A stretch of DNA of 64,000 nucleotides. Source: Sporomusa acidovorans (GTDB lineage Bacteria; Bacillota; Negativicutes; Sporomusales; Sporomusaceae). Made by a program: the position numbers and the translations under genes. The stretch lies in assembly GCF_002257695.2 (NCBI RefSeq), contig NZ_CP155571.1. One strand, 5' to 3'. Shown here piece after piece: positions 52,441 through 60,387 of this stretch; the first letter of the stretch is position 1; each line of letters starts with the position of its first letter. Under the pieces are notes generated by a model that did no database searches, was not told the origin of the DNA, and saw nothing but the letters and a program-made list of their open reading frames with translations.

Positions 52441-53301
52441 CTATCGTAATAGATATGGTTTAAGCTTTTTCATAAGCTGATCTAGTGTTTCAGCATGTTT
52501 TGAATACATTTTCTTAGCCGCTTCATTCTTGGTTTCCAGTGCAAAAGTCATAAGATCAGACTGAATTTTTTCAAAATTGGCATATAGCAATTCTTTAACC
52601 TTTGGCTGGGGGAGTTGTACAGAGTCATCAAACAAATCCAGGTATAAATCACCGGACGAATCGACTTGTCCGATAAACACATTATCTGGTGATACGCCTG
52701 TAGTTTCTAACTGGATATTTAGCCATTCCCTGTTAACCCCCAAAGATGACAAGGGTTCATCTAAAATGTTACCATCCAGGATGACTGTCTGCGGTTCGGC
52801 CTGTGGGGCCGTTTTTATCCCCAAATCATGGGGGGATACTGGCTTTTTATCAGACTTCAAAAATAGATTTATGTCGCCGGTATCTTCCATTACTGCAAAT
52901 TCCACATCAGCTAGATTAAAAGTATTTTTATAGCGAAGCTCCCGCAGAAGTTCTTCTCCCGTCAGTCTTGCCTGCAGAAGATTATCTTCCATAATTTTTC
53001 CATGCTTAACTAATATGGTTTCTTTGCCGTTAATAAGTTCGTGAGTCCACTTGCTCTTAATGGCTATATAATCGAGTCCTATAGGAAATATTACCCAAAC
53101 CCCAAGGGCAATAAGGCCGAAGGCAGGATTTGGAATTAGATTTAATGACATTATGGCAGCAATTACTGCTGCGGTAACGTAGCTTACAAACCTAAACGGC
53201 GTCGTGCGGGCGATATTTCTTTTTCCCATTAATCTGGTTAAGAGGAGAAGCACAAAGAATAATGATACTGAGCTAATTAATGTTTGTAGCCATGCCTGCA
53301 T
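52441..53301 (-). CDS. DUF421 (YetF-like) membrane protein with DUF1657-like C-terminal module
   Basis: Three N-terminal helices and the DUF421 domain (LTRLMGKRNIARTTPFRFVS; GKIMEDNLLQARLTGEELLRELRYKN in part) occupy residues 1-160. The last ~60 residues (KVKELLYANFEKIQSDLMTF...MKKLKPYL) resemble the two DUF1657 proteins of this operon. The same fusion accompanies spoVA2mob in Bacillus. It probably sits in the spore inner membrane. Confidence 0.82.
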   Translation of the reverse strand: MQAWLQTLISSVSLFFVLLLLTRLMGKRNIARTTPFRFVSYVTAAVIAAIMSLNLIPNPAFGLIALGVWVIFPIGLDYIAIKSKWTHELINGKETILVKHGKIMEDNLLQARLTGEELLRELRYKNTFNLADVEFAVMEDTGDINLFLKSDKKPVSPHDLGIKTAPQAEPQTVILDGNILDEPLSSLGVNREWLNIQLETTGVSPDNVFIGQVDSSGDLYLDLFDDSVQLPQPKVKELLYANFEKIQSDLMTFALETKNEAAKKMYSKHAETLDQLMKKLKPYLLR

Positions 53302-53318
53302 TTTTTTGATTCTCCTGT

Positions 53319-53525
53319 CTAGTTCCCCTTATATTGTGGTTCTTGAAGTTCTAAAGTCTGCAGTCTTCCCTCCAGATCATTGATAATTATTCCTGCAGTT
53401 TCCAGGGTTTCACGGTAAACTAACTTGGTTTCTTCATCCCGCGTCTGGAGTGAATATAATCTTAATGTACTCTGATTGCCTTTGAGGGTAGCTAAAGTTT
53501 GTTTGAGTTTAGAAGCAACTGTCAT
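53319..53525 (-). CDS. DUF1657 protein, first gene of the spoVA-type operon
   Basis: This 68-residue protein (SKLKQTLATLKGNQSTLRLY..., ending LQEPQYKGN) starts behind GGAGGTAAT. It leads the order DUF1657-DUF421-spoVAC-spoVAD-spoVAE-DUF1657. A sigma-G-like promoter upstream could not be fixed with confidence. Confidence 0.85.
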   Translation of the reverse strand: MTVASKLKQTLATLKGNQSTLRLYSLQTRDEETKLVYRETLETAGIIINDLEGRLQTLELQEPQYKGN

Positions 53526-53644
53526 ATATATTACCTCCGTTTACCATACTATTATTAGATCTAATATTGATTTTAATTCAGTACAACTATTTCTAAATAA
53601 TGGTAAATTACCCCGAAAAGATTATTACTAACGGCCTAAAATGT

Positions 53645-53686
53645 AGAAAAGGAGTTGCCCAACATTATTGGGGCAACTCCTTTTCT
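53645..53686 (-). terminator. Terminator of the purine salvage operon
   Basis: AGAAAAGGAGTTGCCC and GGGCAACTCCTTTTCT form a perfect 16-bp stem around a 10-nt loop, with T-rich flanks on both sides. It insulates the phosphoribosyltransferase gene from the spoVA-type operon. Confidence 0.9.
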
Positions 53687-53692
53687 AACATT

Positions 53693-54235
53693 TTAATTTT
53701 TTACAAACAATGGCAGCTTTTCCAGGTAGATAATGTCATTGCGGTCGGCCGCATCTCCCTCTGCTAATATGGCAGCGCGTGCGGACACGATGCCGCCGGC
53801 CTGGCGTATGAGTTGTTCAACGGCATTAATTGATTGGCCTGTGCTGATAACATCATCAATAATAGCAACCCGTTTTCCTTTGATGGCAAGAACATCTTTA
53901 TTGTCCAGACAAAGGATTTGCTCTTTTTGGGTTGTAATGGAATATACCGAAACAACCAGGGGATTTTGCATATACGGTTTTACGCTTTTTCTGGCGATTA
54001 TAAAATTCATCGTCAGTAGCCGCGAGATTTCGAAGGCCAGCGGGATTCCTTTAGCTTCCGCTGTAACAATAACGTCAATCTCCGGCAATCGCTTAACTAA
54101 TTCGGGTGCAACCCGGCAAATCAATTCTGTATCGCCTAATACGACAAAACTGGCTATACTCAATTGCGGCGATACCTGAATTATGGGAAGTGTTCGTTCC
54201 AGACCGCAGAGTTTCAGGGTATATGTTTCAGACAT
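53693..54235 (-). CDS. Purine phosphoribosyltransferase (xanthine/adenine PRTase-like)
   Basis: This 180-residue type I phosphoribosyltransferase has the PRPP motif VAIIDDVISTGQS at about residues 117-129 and a VTAEAKGIPLAFEISRLL segment as in adenine/xanthine enzymes. It lies 13 bp after the purine permease gene behind GGAGGTAGC and shares its guanine-class riboswitch. Salvage of guanine, xanthine or hypoxanthine is the expected role; the exact base is not certain. Confidence 0.85.
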   Translation of the reverse strand: MSETYTLKLCGLERTLPIIQVSPQLSIASFVVLGDTELICRVAPELVKRLPEIDVIVTAEAKGIPLAFEISRLLTMNFIIARKSVKPYMQNPLVVSVYSITTQKEQILCLDNKDVLAIKGKRVAIIDDVISTGQSINAVEQLIRQAGGIVSARAAILAEGDAADRNDIIYLEKLPLFVKN

Positions 54236-54248
54236 GGTATGCTACCTC

Positions 54249-55328
54249 CTAAGCGAACAATGAAAGCATTAATTTAATGATTAATCCGGATATCATTCCT
54301 AAAAAGGGGTCGGTTATTGCAGTTACAGCCAGTGTTACACCGCCGACAATGGTATCCGGCGTGCCGGTACCGCTTTGTAAGGCAAGACTGGCATTTATCG
54401 GCACGGTAACAATTGCGCCCAAAACAAGCAAGAACCCGGCTATTGATTCATTGGGAACATATTTGCCGATTTTTGGCAGAAGTTTGGATAGCAGGATAAC
54501 AGCCATAAGTCCCATCATGAGGATTCCGGCAAGCATAGGATGCGGTGCTGCACCTGTGGCGGAGATGATAGCCTGGACAGGACCGCCGCCAAATAGTGAG
54601 GAGGCCATATCGGCGATACTGCTAATAATGGTCAGATGATCCAAATTGACATCTGTTTTGGCGATTGTCTGTGCCGTAATATTACCAAAGGCGATGTTTG
54701 CCCCGATGTTAAGCGTGACAATACCCAATGTGCCACGAACGACATTGGTATTGATAATTGGTTTTTGAAAAATAAATTTTTCCCGAGATTCGTCATAACA
54801 TAGTTCATTTTGGCGCTTTAACAGCATACAGGCAATGGTTGCTATAAGTACCGATATTACGATTGTAAATACGAGTTTGTTGGCTGGGTTTGGCGTTATG
54901 TAGTAGGTTAGCAGGGCGCTAACAATAGAAATTCCGCCAATGACCGGATTGCGCCGGGTCATATCAACGGCAACCTTTGCCAAAATAATGCCAACGCCGG
55001 CCATCATGGCATTGGTAATTACCGGACCGATAAAATCCACAATTTTAGTAAAAATGCCTAATAAACCAATAACTAATAAAATACTGCCTTCCCAGAAGAC
55101 CATGGACAGGCGCTCCTGAATATTGCGCCCCATGGTTCCTACTAGAGTTATAGTTTCCGCCTGAAAGGAAATAGGGGCGACGATTCCCAGCACACCGCAG
55201 CCGATAGCACCGGCAATAAACCCGGCTGCTGTGGGAACAGAGGCAAAGCCAAAGGTAAGGGCAAGTAGGCCCTGAGGCAATCCGTTAACAATGACTCCTA
55301 AGGCTGCTAAGAGATCTTCAAACGACAT
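54249..55328 (-). CDS. NCS2/AzgA-like purine permease
   Basis: This 359-residue protein has about ten or more helices and the family patterns ISFQAETITLVGTMGRNIQE and LFGGGPVQAIISATGAAPHP. It is shorter than the usual ~430 residues of NCS2 carriers. The ribosome site is TAGGAGG. A guanine-class riboswitch lies in its leader, so guanine, hypoxanthine or xanthine is the likely cargo. Confidence 0.82.
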   Translation of the reverse strand: MSFEDLLAALGVIVNGLPQGLLALTFGFASVPTAAGFIAGAIGCGVLGIVAPISFQAETITLVGTMGRNIQERLSMVFWEGSILLVIGLLGIFTKIVDFIGPVITNAMMAGVGIILAKVAVDMTRRNPVIGGISIVSALLTYYITPNPANKLVFTIVISVLIATIACMLLKRQNELCYDESREKFIFQKPIINTNVVRGTLGIVTLNIGANIAFGNITAQTIAKTDVNLDHLTIISSIADMASSLFGGGPVQAIISATGAAPHPMLAGILMMGLMAVILLSKLLPKIGKYVPNESIAGFLLVLGAIVTVPINASLALQSGTGTPDTIVGGVTLAVTAITDPFLGMISGLIIKLMLSLFA

Positions 55329-55344
55329 ATGTTTTCTTCCTCCT

Positions 55345-55403
55345 AAAAAAAATAGACCCTGACAGAAGTAACACTCTAGCCATGAGTGAAACTACTGCCG
55401 GGT
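55345..55403 (-). terminator. Riboswitch-controlled terminator upstream of the purine permease
   Basis: On the minus strand ACCC-GGCAG-AGT-CACTC pairs with GAGTG-ACT-CTGTC-GGGT (small internal loops) and is followed by CTATTTTTTTT. The GTTTCACTCAT part (55382-55392) can instead pair with ATGAGTGAAC at the 3' edge of the aptamer, forming an antiterminator. Ligand binding should thus favour termination. Confidence 0.75.
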
Positions 55404-55435
55404 TTTTTCGCAGCATAATGCCGGGGTCATATGGG

Positions 55436-55494
55436 CATTATTAATCATTAATGCAAATTCAGATTAATCAAAACTAAACTTGCATTAATGATTT
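55436..55494 (-). repeat. 14-bp inverted repeat inside the riboswitch leader
   Basis: AATCATTAATGCAA and TTGCATTAATGATT pair perfectly across a loop of about 25 nt, between the aptamer and terminator. It is not needed for the switch described and may insulate the folding domains or bind a regulator. Confidence 0.6.
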
Positions 55495-55501
55495 TAGTTC
55501 A

Positions 55502-55568
55502 CTCATAGTCCAGTAATTTACGGTTACTAGGTAGAGACTCTCAGGCCATATTCCCAAGATTATATGAG
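55502..55568 (-). ncRNA. Guanine-class purine riboswitch
   Basis: Minus strand: P1 CTCATA...TATGAG, junction ATAATC, P2 TCTTGGG-AATATGG-CCTGAGA, junction GTCTCTACC, P3 CTAGTAA-CCGTAAA-TTACTGG, then GACTATGAG. The base equivalent to position 74 is C (GAC-TATGAG), which specifies guanine/hypoxanthine rather than adenine. The loops AATATGG and CCGTAAA have the kissing-loop sequences. All elements of the family are present. Confidence 0.95.
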
Positions 55569-55682
55569 GTACTTATGTCACAATACTAATTAAAATTATC
55601 AACAATACAACTATTTGTCAAGAGAAAATGTGAAAATAATGTCAAATAAAAGTACAGCCTTTGCCAGGTTTCTTATGTGGCG

Positions 55683-56624
55683 TTACTGCAGGAGAAAGAA
55701 GAGCAGCGGGTAGATCACCAGCAGAAACAAGGCGGTAGTCAGAATAAAGGAAGCATTGGTGATATGCACATTAAGCCCGTGGAGTTTGGCAATGATCACC
55801 GCGCTGATAGCGGTCGGCATACTCGCCAGTATCACAACGGCATGAATGATCTTTTGGTCGCTAAAGACCTGTTGGGCAATAACATAGGCAATCAGCGGCG
55901 TAAAGACAAACTTCACCGGAACCAGATCCAGCGTGCTGACATAATATTTTTGAATGGCCGAAAAATCCAGGGAATAACCTACCGGTATCAATGCCGTCCA
56001 GGCGGCAATGTGCACAAGCGGATCGAAAATCTCTCCCAGTATCGCCGGCCGCGGCACATGAAAGTAATAGAGCAGAAACCCGATCACCAGCCCCAGGACC
56101 GGCAACTGGTTGCGGCTGAAAAACAATTTTGCCAGAGGCACTCTGCCCATATCGGCACCCTGGCCGCTCCGGCGATAGTAATCGGCCAGCGGATAGCAGA
56201 CCAGGAAAATGACTGCCGCCTGGAGCACGGCCACCAACTGAGTATAGGCAAAGCCGGTTTCGCCGTATAAAATAAAGGTACACAGCCCGCCCAAGGTACC
56301 AATATTGGACAATATGGCCGCTATGATATAGCTGCCGTTATCAAGCGGGTTGTTATATTTGTTGCGGGAAATCAGGTAGGCAATCAAGCCGGGGATGAAG
56401 CACAGGATTACTCCAAAGGCCGGCAGCCAGGCTAATTCCCAGCGGAATGGCAATACCCAAAAGCTCAGTATGGATAAAAACGGGTACAGCAGCAGCATAT
56501 TGCAGTTGGCCATATTATCAAAAAAATTTCCATCCGGCCAGGGTTTATTGCGGAACAGGTAGCCGACAATCAGCGGCACTAATAAATCGACGGCAAAATA
56601 GATCAGTTTCACTTGGATATTCAT
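55683..56624 (-). CDS. AEC-family (auxin efflux carrier/malate permease-like) transporter
   Basis: A protein of about 313 residues from ATG 56624 (AAGG upstream; an upstream in-frame ATG has no such site). It has about ten helices, the first half ending near YGETGFAYTQLVAVLQAAVI and the second containing MPTAISAVIIAKLHGLNV, as in AEC carriers of organic acids or amino acids. It stands alone. Confidence 0.8.
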   Translation of the reverse strand: MNIQVKLIYFAVDLLVPLIVGYLFRNKPWPDGNFFDNMANCNMLLLYPFLSILSFWVLPFRWELAWLPAFGVILCFIPGLIAYLISRNKYNNPLDNGSYIIAAILSNIGTLGGLCTFILYGETGFAYTQLVAVLQAAVIFLVCYPLADYYRRSGQGADMGRVPLAKLFFSRNQLPVLGLVIGFLLYYFHVPRPAILGEIFDPLVHIAAWTALIPVGYSLDFSAIQKYYVSTLDLVPVKFVFTPLIAYVIAQQVFSDQKIIHAVVILASMPTAISAVIIAKLHGLNVHITNASFILTTALFLLVIYPLLFFLLQ

Positions 56625-56940
56625 AGAGAACCTTTCTGCATTTCCTAATTTCATTAATCTAATTTACATTCCAGATGTTTATATATACTACAATGGAACA
56701 TCGATCCCCTGCTACCCCGGGCAAGAGGAGGCAAGTAGGGCGTTTTTTTTGTTTCCTATTAGATTAGTACGTTTGATGTAAAACAAAACTTAAAGTGATA
56801 AAGTTTTTCTAGCCTGCGGGCAGGATTTTGCCATTCGATCAAAAAAAATGTAAGTATCCGGAGAATTGGTTCATCGGTTTGGATTCAAGTGTAGCGTCCA
56901 CGCAAGGTGATGCCTCATAGTAAAAAAAGGGGGTGGAGCA

Positions 56941-57252
56941 ATGCCACTGGAAATAATACGTAGTGATATAACCAAAGTTCATACGGATGCTATTGTTAAT
57001 GCGGCAAATACATCCTTGCTTGGTGGCGGAGGAGTTGACGGAGCAATACATCGATCCGCGGGACCGGAATTGCTTGCGGAGTGCCGTACTCTGGGTGGGT
57101 GCAAAGTTGGGCAAGCTAAGATAACAAAAGGATATAAGCTGCCAGCAAAGTATGTAATACATACTGTTGGGCCGGTCTGGCACATGACGGTTTATATGGT
57201 ACTGTTCCTATATGGATCATTCCGTGAATCGGCTGGTTTCGGTAACGGCTGA
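56941..57252 (+). pseudogene. Macro-domain protein, truncated
   Basis: The first ~80 residues are a normal YmdB/MacroD-type macro domain: DITKVHTDAIVNAANTSLLG, GGGVDGAIHRSAGPEL and AKYVIHTVGPVW. After this the frame continues as unrelated residues (HMTVYMVLFLYGS...) and stops, leaving out the C-terminal half. The ADP-ribose site would be incomplete. An internal deletion with a frameshift is likely. Confidence 0.8.
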
Positions 57253-57599
57253 CGCATCTTTTTCCCAGTGATTATGCGGCGGGTAGTTTCTCGAGAGCAG
57301 GAATTATATTAGTTAAACAGTCGATAGGCAGTATAGTATTAACCGTAATAGCAGTACTTTTATCTTTGTCGCGTATTTACGGAGGGGTACATAACCCCAG
57401 TGACATATTGCGGAATGGCAGTAATATTGGCCCCCGCTTTTATTGACGATATCTTCTTTGTTGCACCATAATACCAATAATTCAGGAATGGGGACGGGGC
57501 ATAGACACAAAAACGCGACTTATCGCATAAAATATAATAGAGCTTGAAAACAAATGAGAATGATATTTATGAGCGGTATTAGCGATTGGTGGTGAACCT
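57253..57599. other. Spacer before the DtxR-type regulator
   Basis: No gene is recognised in these 347 bp. The sequence AATGAGAATGATATTTATGA (57553-57572) near the regulator start has some Fur-box character but is not convincing. Confidence 0.4.
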
Positions 57600-58031
57600 A
57601 TGCTGTCACCTAGTCTTGAAGATTACTTAGAAGAAATCTTCAGGTTTTCAGTTAGTCACGATATAGTACGAGTTACGGATATCAGTCAAAAATTAAATGT
57701 CAAATTGCCTTCGGTAACAAAAGCTGTGGGAAAACTTCGCGCCGGTGGCTATATTACTTATCAGAAGTATGGCCTGATTGGACTGACCGAAAAGGGGAGA
57801 CAGACTGGGGGCTACCTTGTAGAAAGAAATACGCTTTTGCAGGAATTTCTCAGGACAATCTGTGCCGATTGCGATGTCGCTGCGGAAGCTGAAGCAATGG
57901 AGCATTACTTATCGAAATCAACTATTGTTTCGATACAACTTTTAACGGTCTTCATGAAAGAGAATCCTGCAACCTACCAGCAATATGTTGATTACGTACA
58001 GAAAAGCAAAAGAAAAAACAAAGAGAGATAA
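57600..58031 (+). CDS. DtxR/MntR-family metal-dependent regulator
   Basis: This 143-residue protein has the DtxR-type N-terminus (LSPSLEDYLEEIFRF) and winged helix (VTDISQKLNVKLPSVTKAVG; GLIGLTEKGRQTGGYLVERN). Then comes the dimerisation/metal region, where a Glu-containing EAEAMEHYLS segment supplies ligands. It converges on the feo genes, which carry three palindromic operators, and is their probable regulator. Iron is more likely than manganese from the context. Confidence 0.85.
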   Translation: MLSPSLEDYLEEIFRFSVSHDIVRVTDISQKLNVKLPSVTKAVGKLRAGGYITYQKYGLIGLTEKGRQTGGYLVERNTLLQEFLRTICADCDVAAEAEAMEHYLSKSTIVSIQLLTVFMKENPATYQQYVDYVQKSKRKNKER

Positions 58032-58060
58032 ACAGGGGCGGGTAGCCCCTGTTAGCTTTT
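58031..58060 (+). terminator. Terminator of the DtxR-type gene
   Basis: AACAGGGGC and GCCCCTGTT form a 9-bp stem with a 5-nt loop followed by AGCTTTT. Confidence 0.8.
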
Positions 58061-58365
58061 AAGCCAGACCGAGATCTCTGGCAAATTGCGCTACGACAAA
58101 ACAGACAGCGAAAGCGTTAAGGGACGGAATGAGGAAAGACAGGAAAGTCCACTTAACACTCCCTGATTCCTTATATGCAGAAGGGCAATTAGAGCGTTTC
58201 CCGGAGTTGAGCTAATCCTTCTCCTTTACGTGCAGCCGTGGCCACGACGGAACTCCGAGTTCCTTTTCCAAGGCTGGAACATCAATGGCGATCTGCTTCT
58301 TTCTGGCCTCGTCCATAAGATTAAACACAAACCACAACATGGGAAGTAATCTCCATCAATGTCAT
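58059..58365 (-). pseudogene. feoB: Decayed ferrous iron transporter feoB
   Basis: Behind CGGAGG and ATG (58365), as expected for feoB after feoA, only pieces remain. A G-domain piece (FNLMDEARKKQIAIDVPALE) runs on, after a one-base frameshift, as VATAARKGEGLAQL, and the extreme C-terminus remains (LNAFAVCFVVAQFARDLGLA). Over 90% of the normal 600-700 residues is missing. Ferrous uptake through this locus is lost. Confidence 0.85.
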
Positions 58366-58374
58366 TCGCCTCCG

Positions 58375-58623
58375 CTATTCCATAGGGTATATTTTAATCA
58401 AGCTGGCGTCATCGCTGCGCAAGGCAATGGTCGTATTCCGCACACGAAACGCAATGGGGTCACCAACCGGACTTTTGCGGATGCACTCAACCTGCGTTCC
58501 CGGAACCATGCCTAAGTCCAGCACTCGTCTTCTAAGTAAACCATCAAGTTCTACCGATAATATTCTACCGGCGGTGCCTGCCATAAGGTCTGCCAAAGAA
58601 GATAATTTATCAGGGGTATGCAT
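58375..58623 (-). CDS. feoA: Ferrous iron transport protein A
   Basis: This 82-residue SH3-fold protein has the FeoA pattern SLADLMAGTAGRILSVELDG, RRRVLDLGMVPGTQVECIRK and IALRSDDASLIKIYPME. It is intact, with GGAGG upstream, even though its partner feoB is destroyed. It is controlled by three tandem palindromes at 58664-58748. Confidence 0.88.
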   Translation of the reverse strand: MHTPDKLSSLADLMAGTAGRILSVELDGLLRRRVLDLGMVPGTQVECIRKSPVGDPIAFRVRNTTIALRSDDASLIKIYPME

Positions 58624-58663
58624 ACAAAATAACCTCCTTGTTGTTTGCTACTATACCGGATAG

Positions 58664-58748
58664 GTTAGTTTCGACTAACATGAGTGGATAAAGAAAGGTT
58701 AGCAGCAGCTAACATCCAGTGCGAAAAAAACGGTTAGCGCCAGCTAAC
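58664..58748 (-). promoter_or_regulatory. Three tandem palindromic operators of the feo locus
   Basis: GTTAGTTTCGACTAAC (58664), GTTAGCAGCAGCTAAC (58698) and GTTAGCGCCAGCTAAC (58733) are 16-bp GTTAG-N6-CTAAC palindromes at 34- and 35-bp spacing, each preceded by G. This resembles DtxR-family binding sites. The adjacent DtxR-type protein is the natural candidate. Confidence 0.8.
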
Positions 58749-59018
58749 ACCTTATTTTTAACCCTCTGCTATATAGTATGGGGAACAAGGAAAAATGTTA
58801 CTGTCTATAAAAATTAGGACGCTGTCAGTCGGAGTATATTTGACCATAATAAGCTAAGAAATGATTTCCAGAGTTTTCGGTTGTATTGAAATACTGCATA
58901 TCAATTAAAAAAGGCAGGTTGATGATATTCAATCTGCCTTCTGAAGAGTACTTTTTACACACTATCATTATTATCTTGTTATCCACTTACCCAAAAATCA
59001 TATGAGTGCAGGTTAGCA
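58749..59018. other. Spacer between the feo operators and an unknown gene
   Basis: Contains a hairpin AAGGCAGGTTGA...TCAATCTGCCTT (58911-58940), probably a terminator for the minus-strand gene at 59019. No gene is recognised. Confidence 0.5.
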
Positions 59019-59639
59019 CTAGCTTAATTGCCAAACTACTTTTGCTAAAGCAAATTCATTCTGGGCTATTTCTACTGCAATCTTAATGTTATAAATTTTA
59101 CCGATTTCATTTAGCAAGGAACACCCTACCTTCAGTACACCTTGTTCTATGACAGACAACGGTTGCGAATGTTGATTCAAGTTAAATTCGACAAAAGGAA
59201 GTTCCTTTTTATCTGTATTATCAATAATATTGCAAGAGACTAACGACTGACTTCCGGGCATAATTAATCGAATAAGTATTTTTAAGGTCATTGTTAAAAA
59301 ATCGTGATATCCAGCAAATTTTTTGATATCTTGACACTCTTCATTAAAAGTAATTCGGCCATTATATTCCTTGGTGAGATTGGTAATCATTTCTATCGTT
59401 GTTTTGCTATCACAGACTATGGGCAAAATATCAATATACATAGACTGAATTTCTTCTATTATATTTATATACTGGTCAATAACTTCGATATTTTCATCGC
59501 TTTTTTCTATCATCATTCCATTATGACGTTTCCAAAAAGCAAATATCCATTGGTTGATTCGCTTTAAATTATGTAAATCTTTTTTTCGTTCGCTTTTATT
59601 TGTTCCATCTTGGAGAATTACACAGAAGAGTTTCAGCAA
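59019..59639 (-). CDS. Hypothetical protein, about 206 aa
   Basis: An AT-rich gene with a mostly helical product. The start region (KKDLHNLKRINQWIFAFWKR) has a His-Asn in a helix that slightly recalls the H-box of SpoOB/citrate-type sensor kinases, and the C-terminal VSCNIIDNTDKKELPFVEFN could be a degenerate ATP-binding domain. These are weak impressions and no family can be named. No clear ribosome site marks the start, which could be further in. Confidence 0.45.
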   Translation of the reverse strand: MLKLFCVILQDGTNKSERKKDLHNLKRINQWIFAFWKRHNGMMIEKSDENIEVIDQYINIIEEIQSMYIDILPIVCDSKTTIEMITNLTKEYNGRITFNEECQDIKKFAGYHDFLTMTLKILIRLIMPGSQSLVSCNIIDNTDKKELPFVEFNLNQHSQPLSVIEQGVLKVGCSLLNEIGKIYNIKIAVEIAQNEFALAKVVWQLS

Positions 59640-60185
59640 ATAATGGTAGAGTGCTAACTTTATTAATTGACTTTCGACACAATGTTCTTTTTCCCTGTTG
59701 AAACAGTCAATTATTATATTAATATTTTAAATATTCAGCCAAATAAGTAGGATTGAATGATTATGTTTGACTAAATGCCATTGAGGTTTTTACAAAGGAA
59801 CGGAATTTGTTAGATACTTATCTATTTTATACGAAATACTTGCATAGAAAAGACAGTAGAATTACCTTTATGGTCATGAGAAAATATTTCTATTATACAA
59901 CCTTGCTTTTCAGAGACTTAACAGAAAAAGAGGCCTTCGTTGAAAAAGTTGATCCGATCATAAAAATACTTCTTTTTAATGGTAGAATTTTTGATTGTAA
60001 AAGAATATGTACAACCATTCAATTCAATTATAGCCATGGAAAATAACGGACTAAAAATAATGTAAAAAAATGATAAAATAAAAGGAGTTTTGTCAATATA
60101 TATCGAATAATTGAATAATAGATCTAGTTAACTCAATAAGAGTCAAGGAGTATTCAATTTTATAAAGGGCAAACTTATTGAAAAA
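59640..60185. other. AT-rich spacer with a possible small gene
   Basis: A 79-codon plus-strand frame (59807-60046; TTG start behind AAAGGA; MLDTYLFYTKYLHRKDSRIT...) could be real but resembles nothing known. The rest is non-coding up to the riboswitch. Confidence 0.3.
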
Positions 60186-60242
60186 TAGGTCGCAAAGCCA
60201 TGGGTCTAAAGATATTTTTATCAATGACTGCCAGGTTGCATC
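60186..60242 (+). ncRNA. Cyclic-di-GMP-I (GEMM-I) riboswitch
   Basis: The conserved order GGTCGCAAAGCCATGGGTCT (60188-60207), AAAG, then the P3 hairpin region, ATGACTGCCAGGTTGC matches the GEMM-I consensus, including the GNRA-like GCAAAG loop and the CCAGGTTGC receptor side. It precedes a chemotaxis receptor gene, a frequent GEMM target. Confidence 0.93.
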
Positions 60243-60280
60243 ATTATATGATTTTTTTGGTGATGTGCGGGCAGTTTTTT
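60227..60280 (+). terminator. Expression-platform terminator of the c-di-GMP riboswitch
   Basis: ACTGCC (60227-60232), which is part of the aptamer core, can pair with GGCAGT (60270-60275), and GCATCA with TGATGTGC inside it; TTTTTT follows. Since the terminator needs the aptamer's 3' strand, ligand binding should prevent it, making this an ON switch. Confidence 0.65.
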
Positions 60281-60387
60281 ATTAGTTCATGGGAAGGAGG
60301 AAATATGCAATAGCAATGCAAGAACCTTACTGAATTTTTGGTAGTATTTAACAAAAAATAAGGATTAATGTTAAGGAGCGCAAAATT

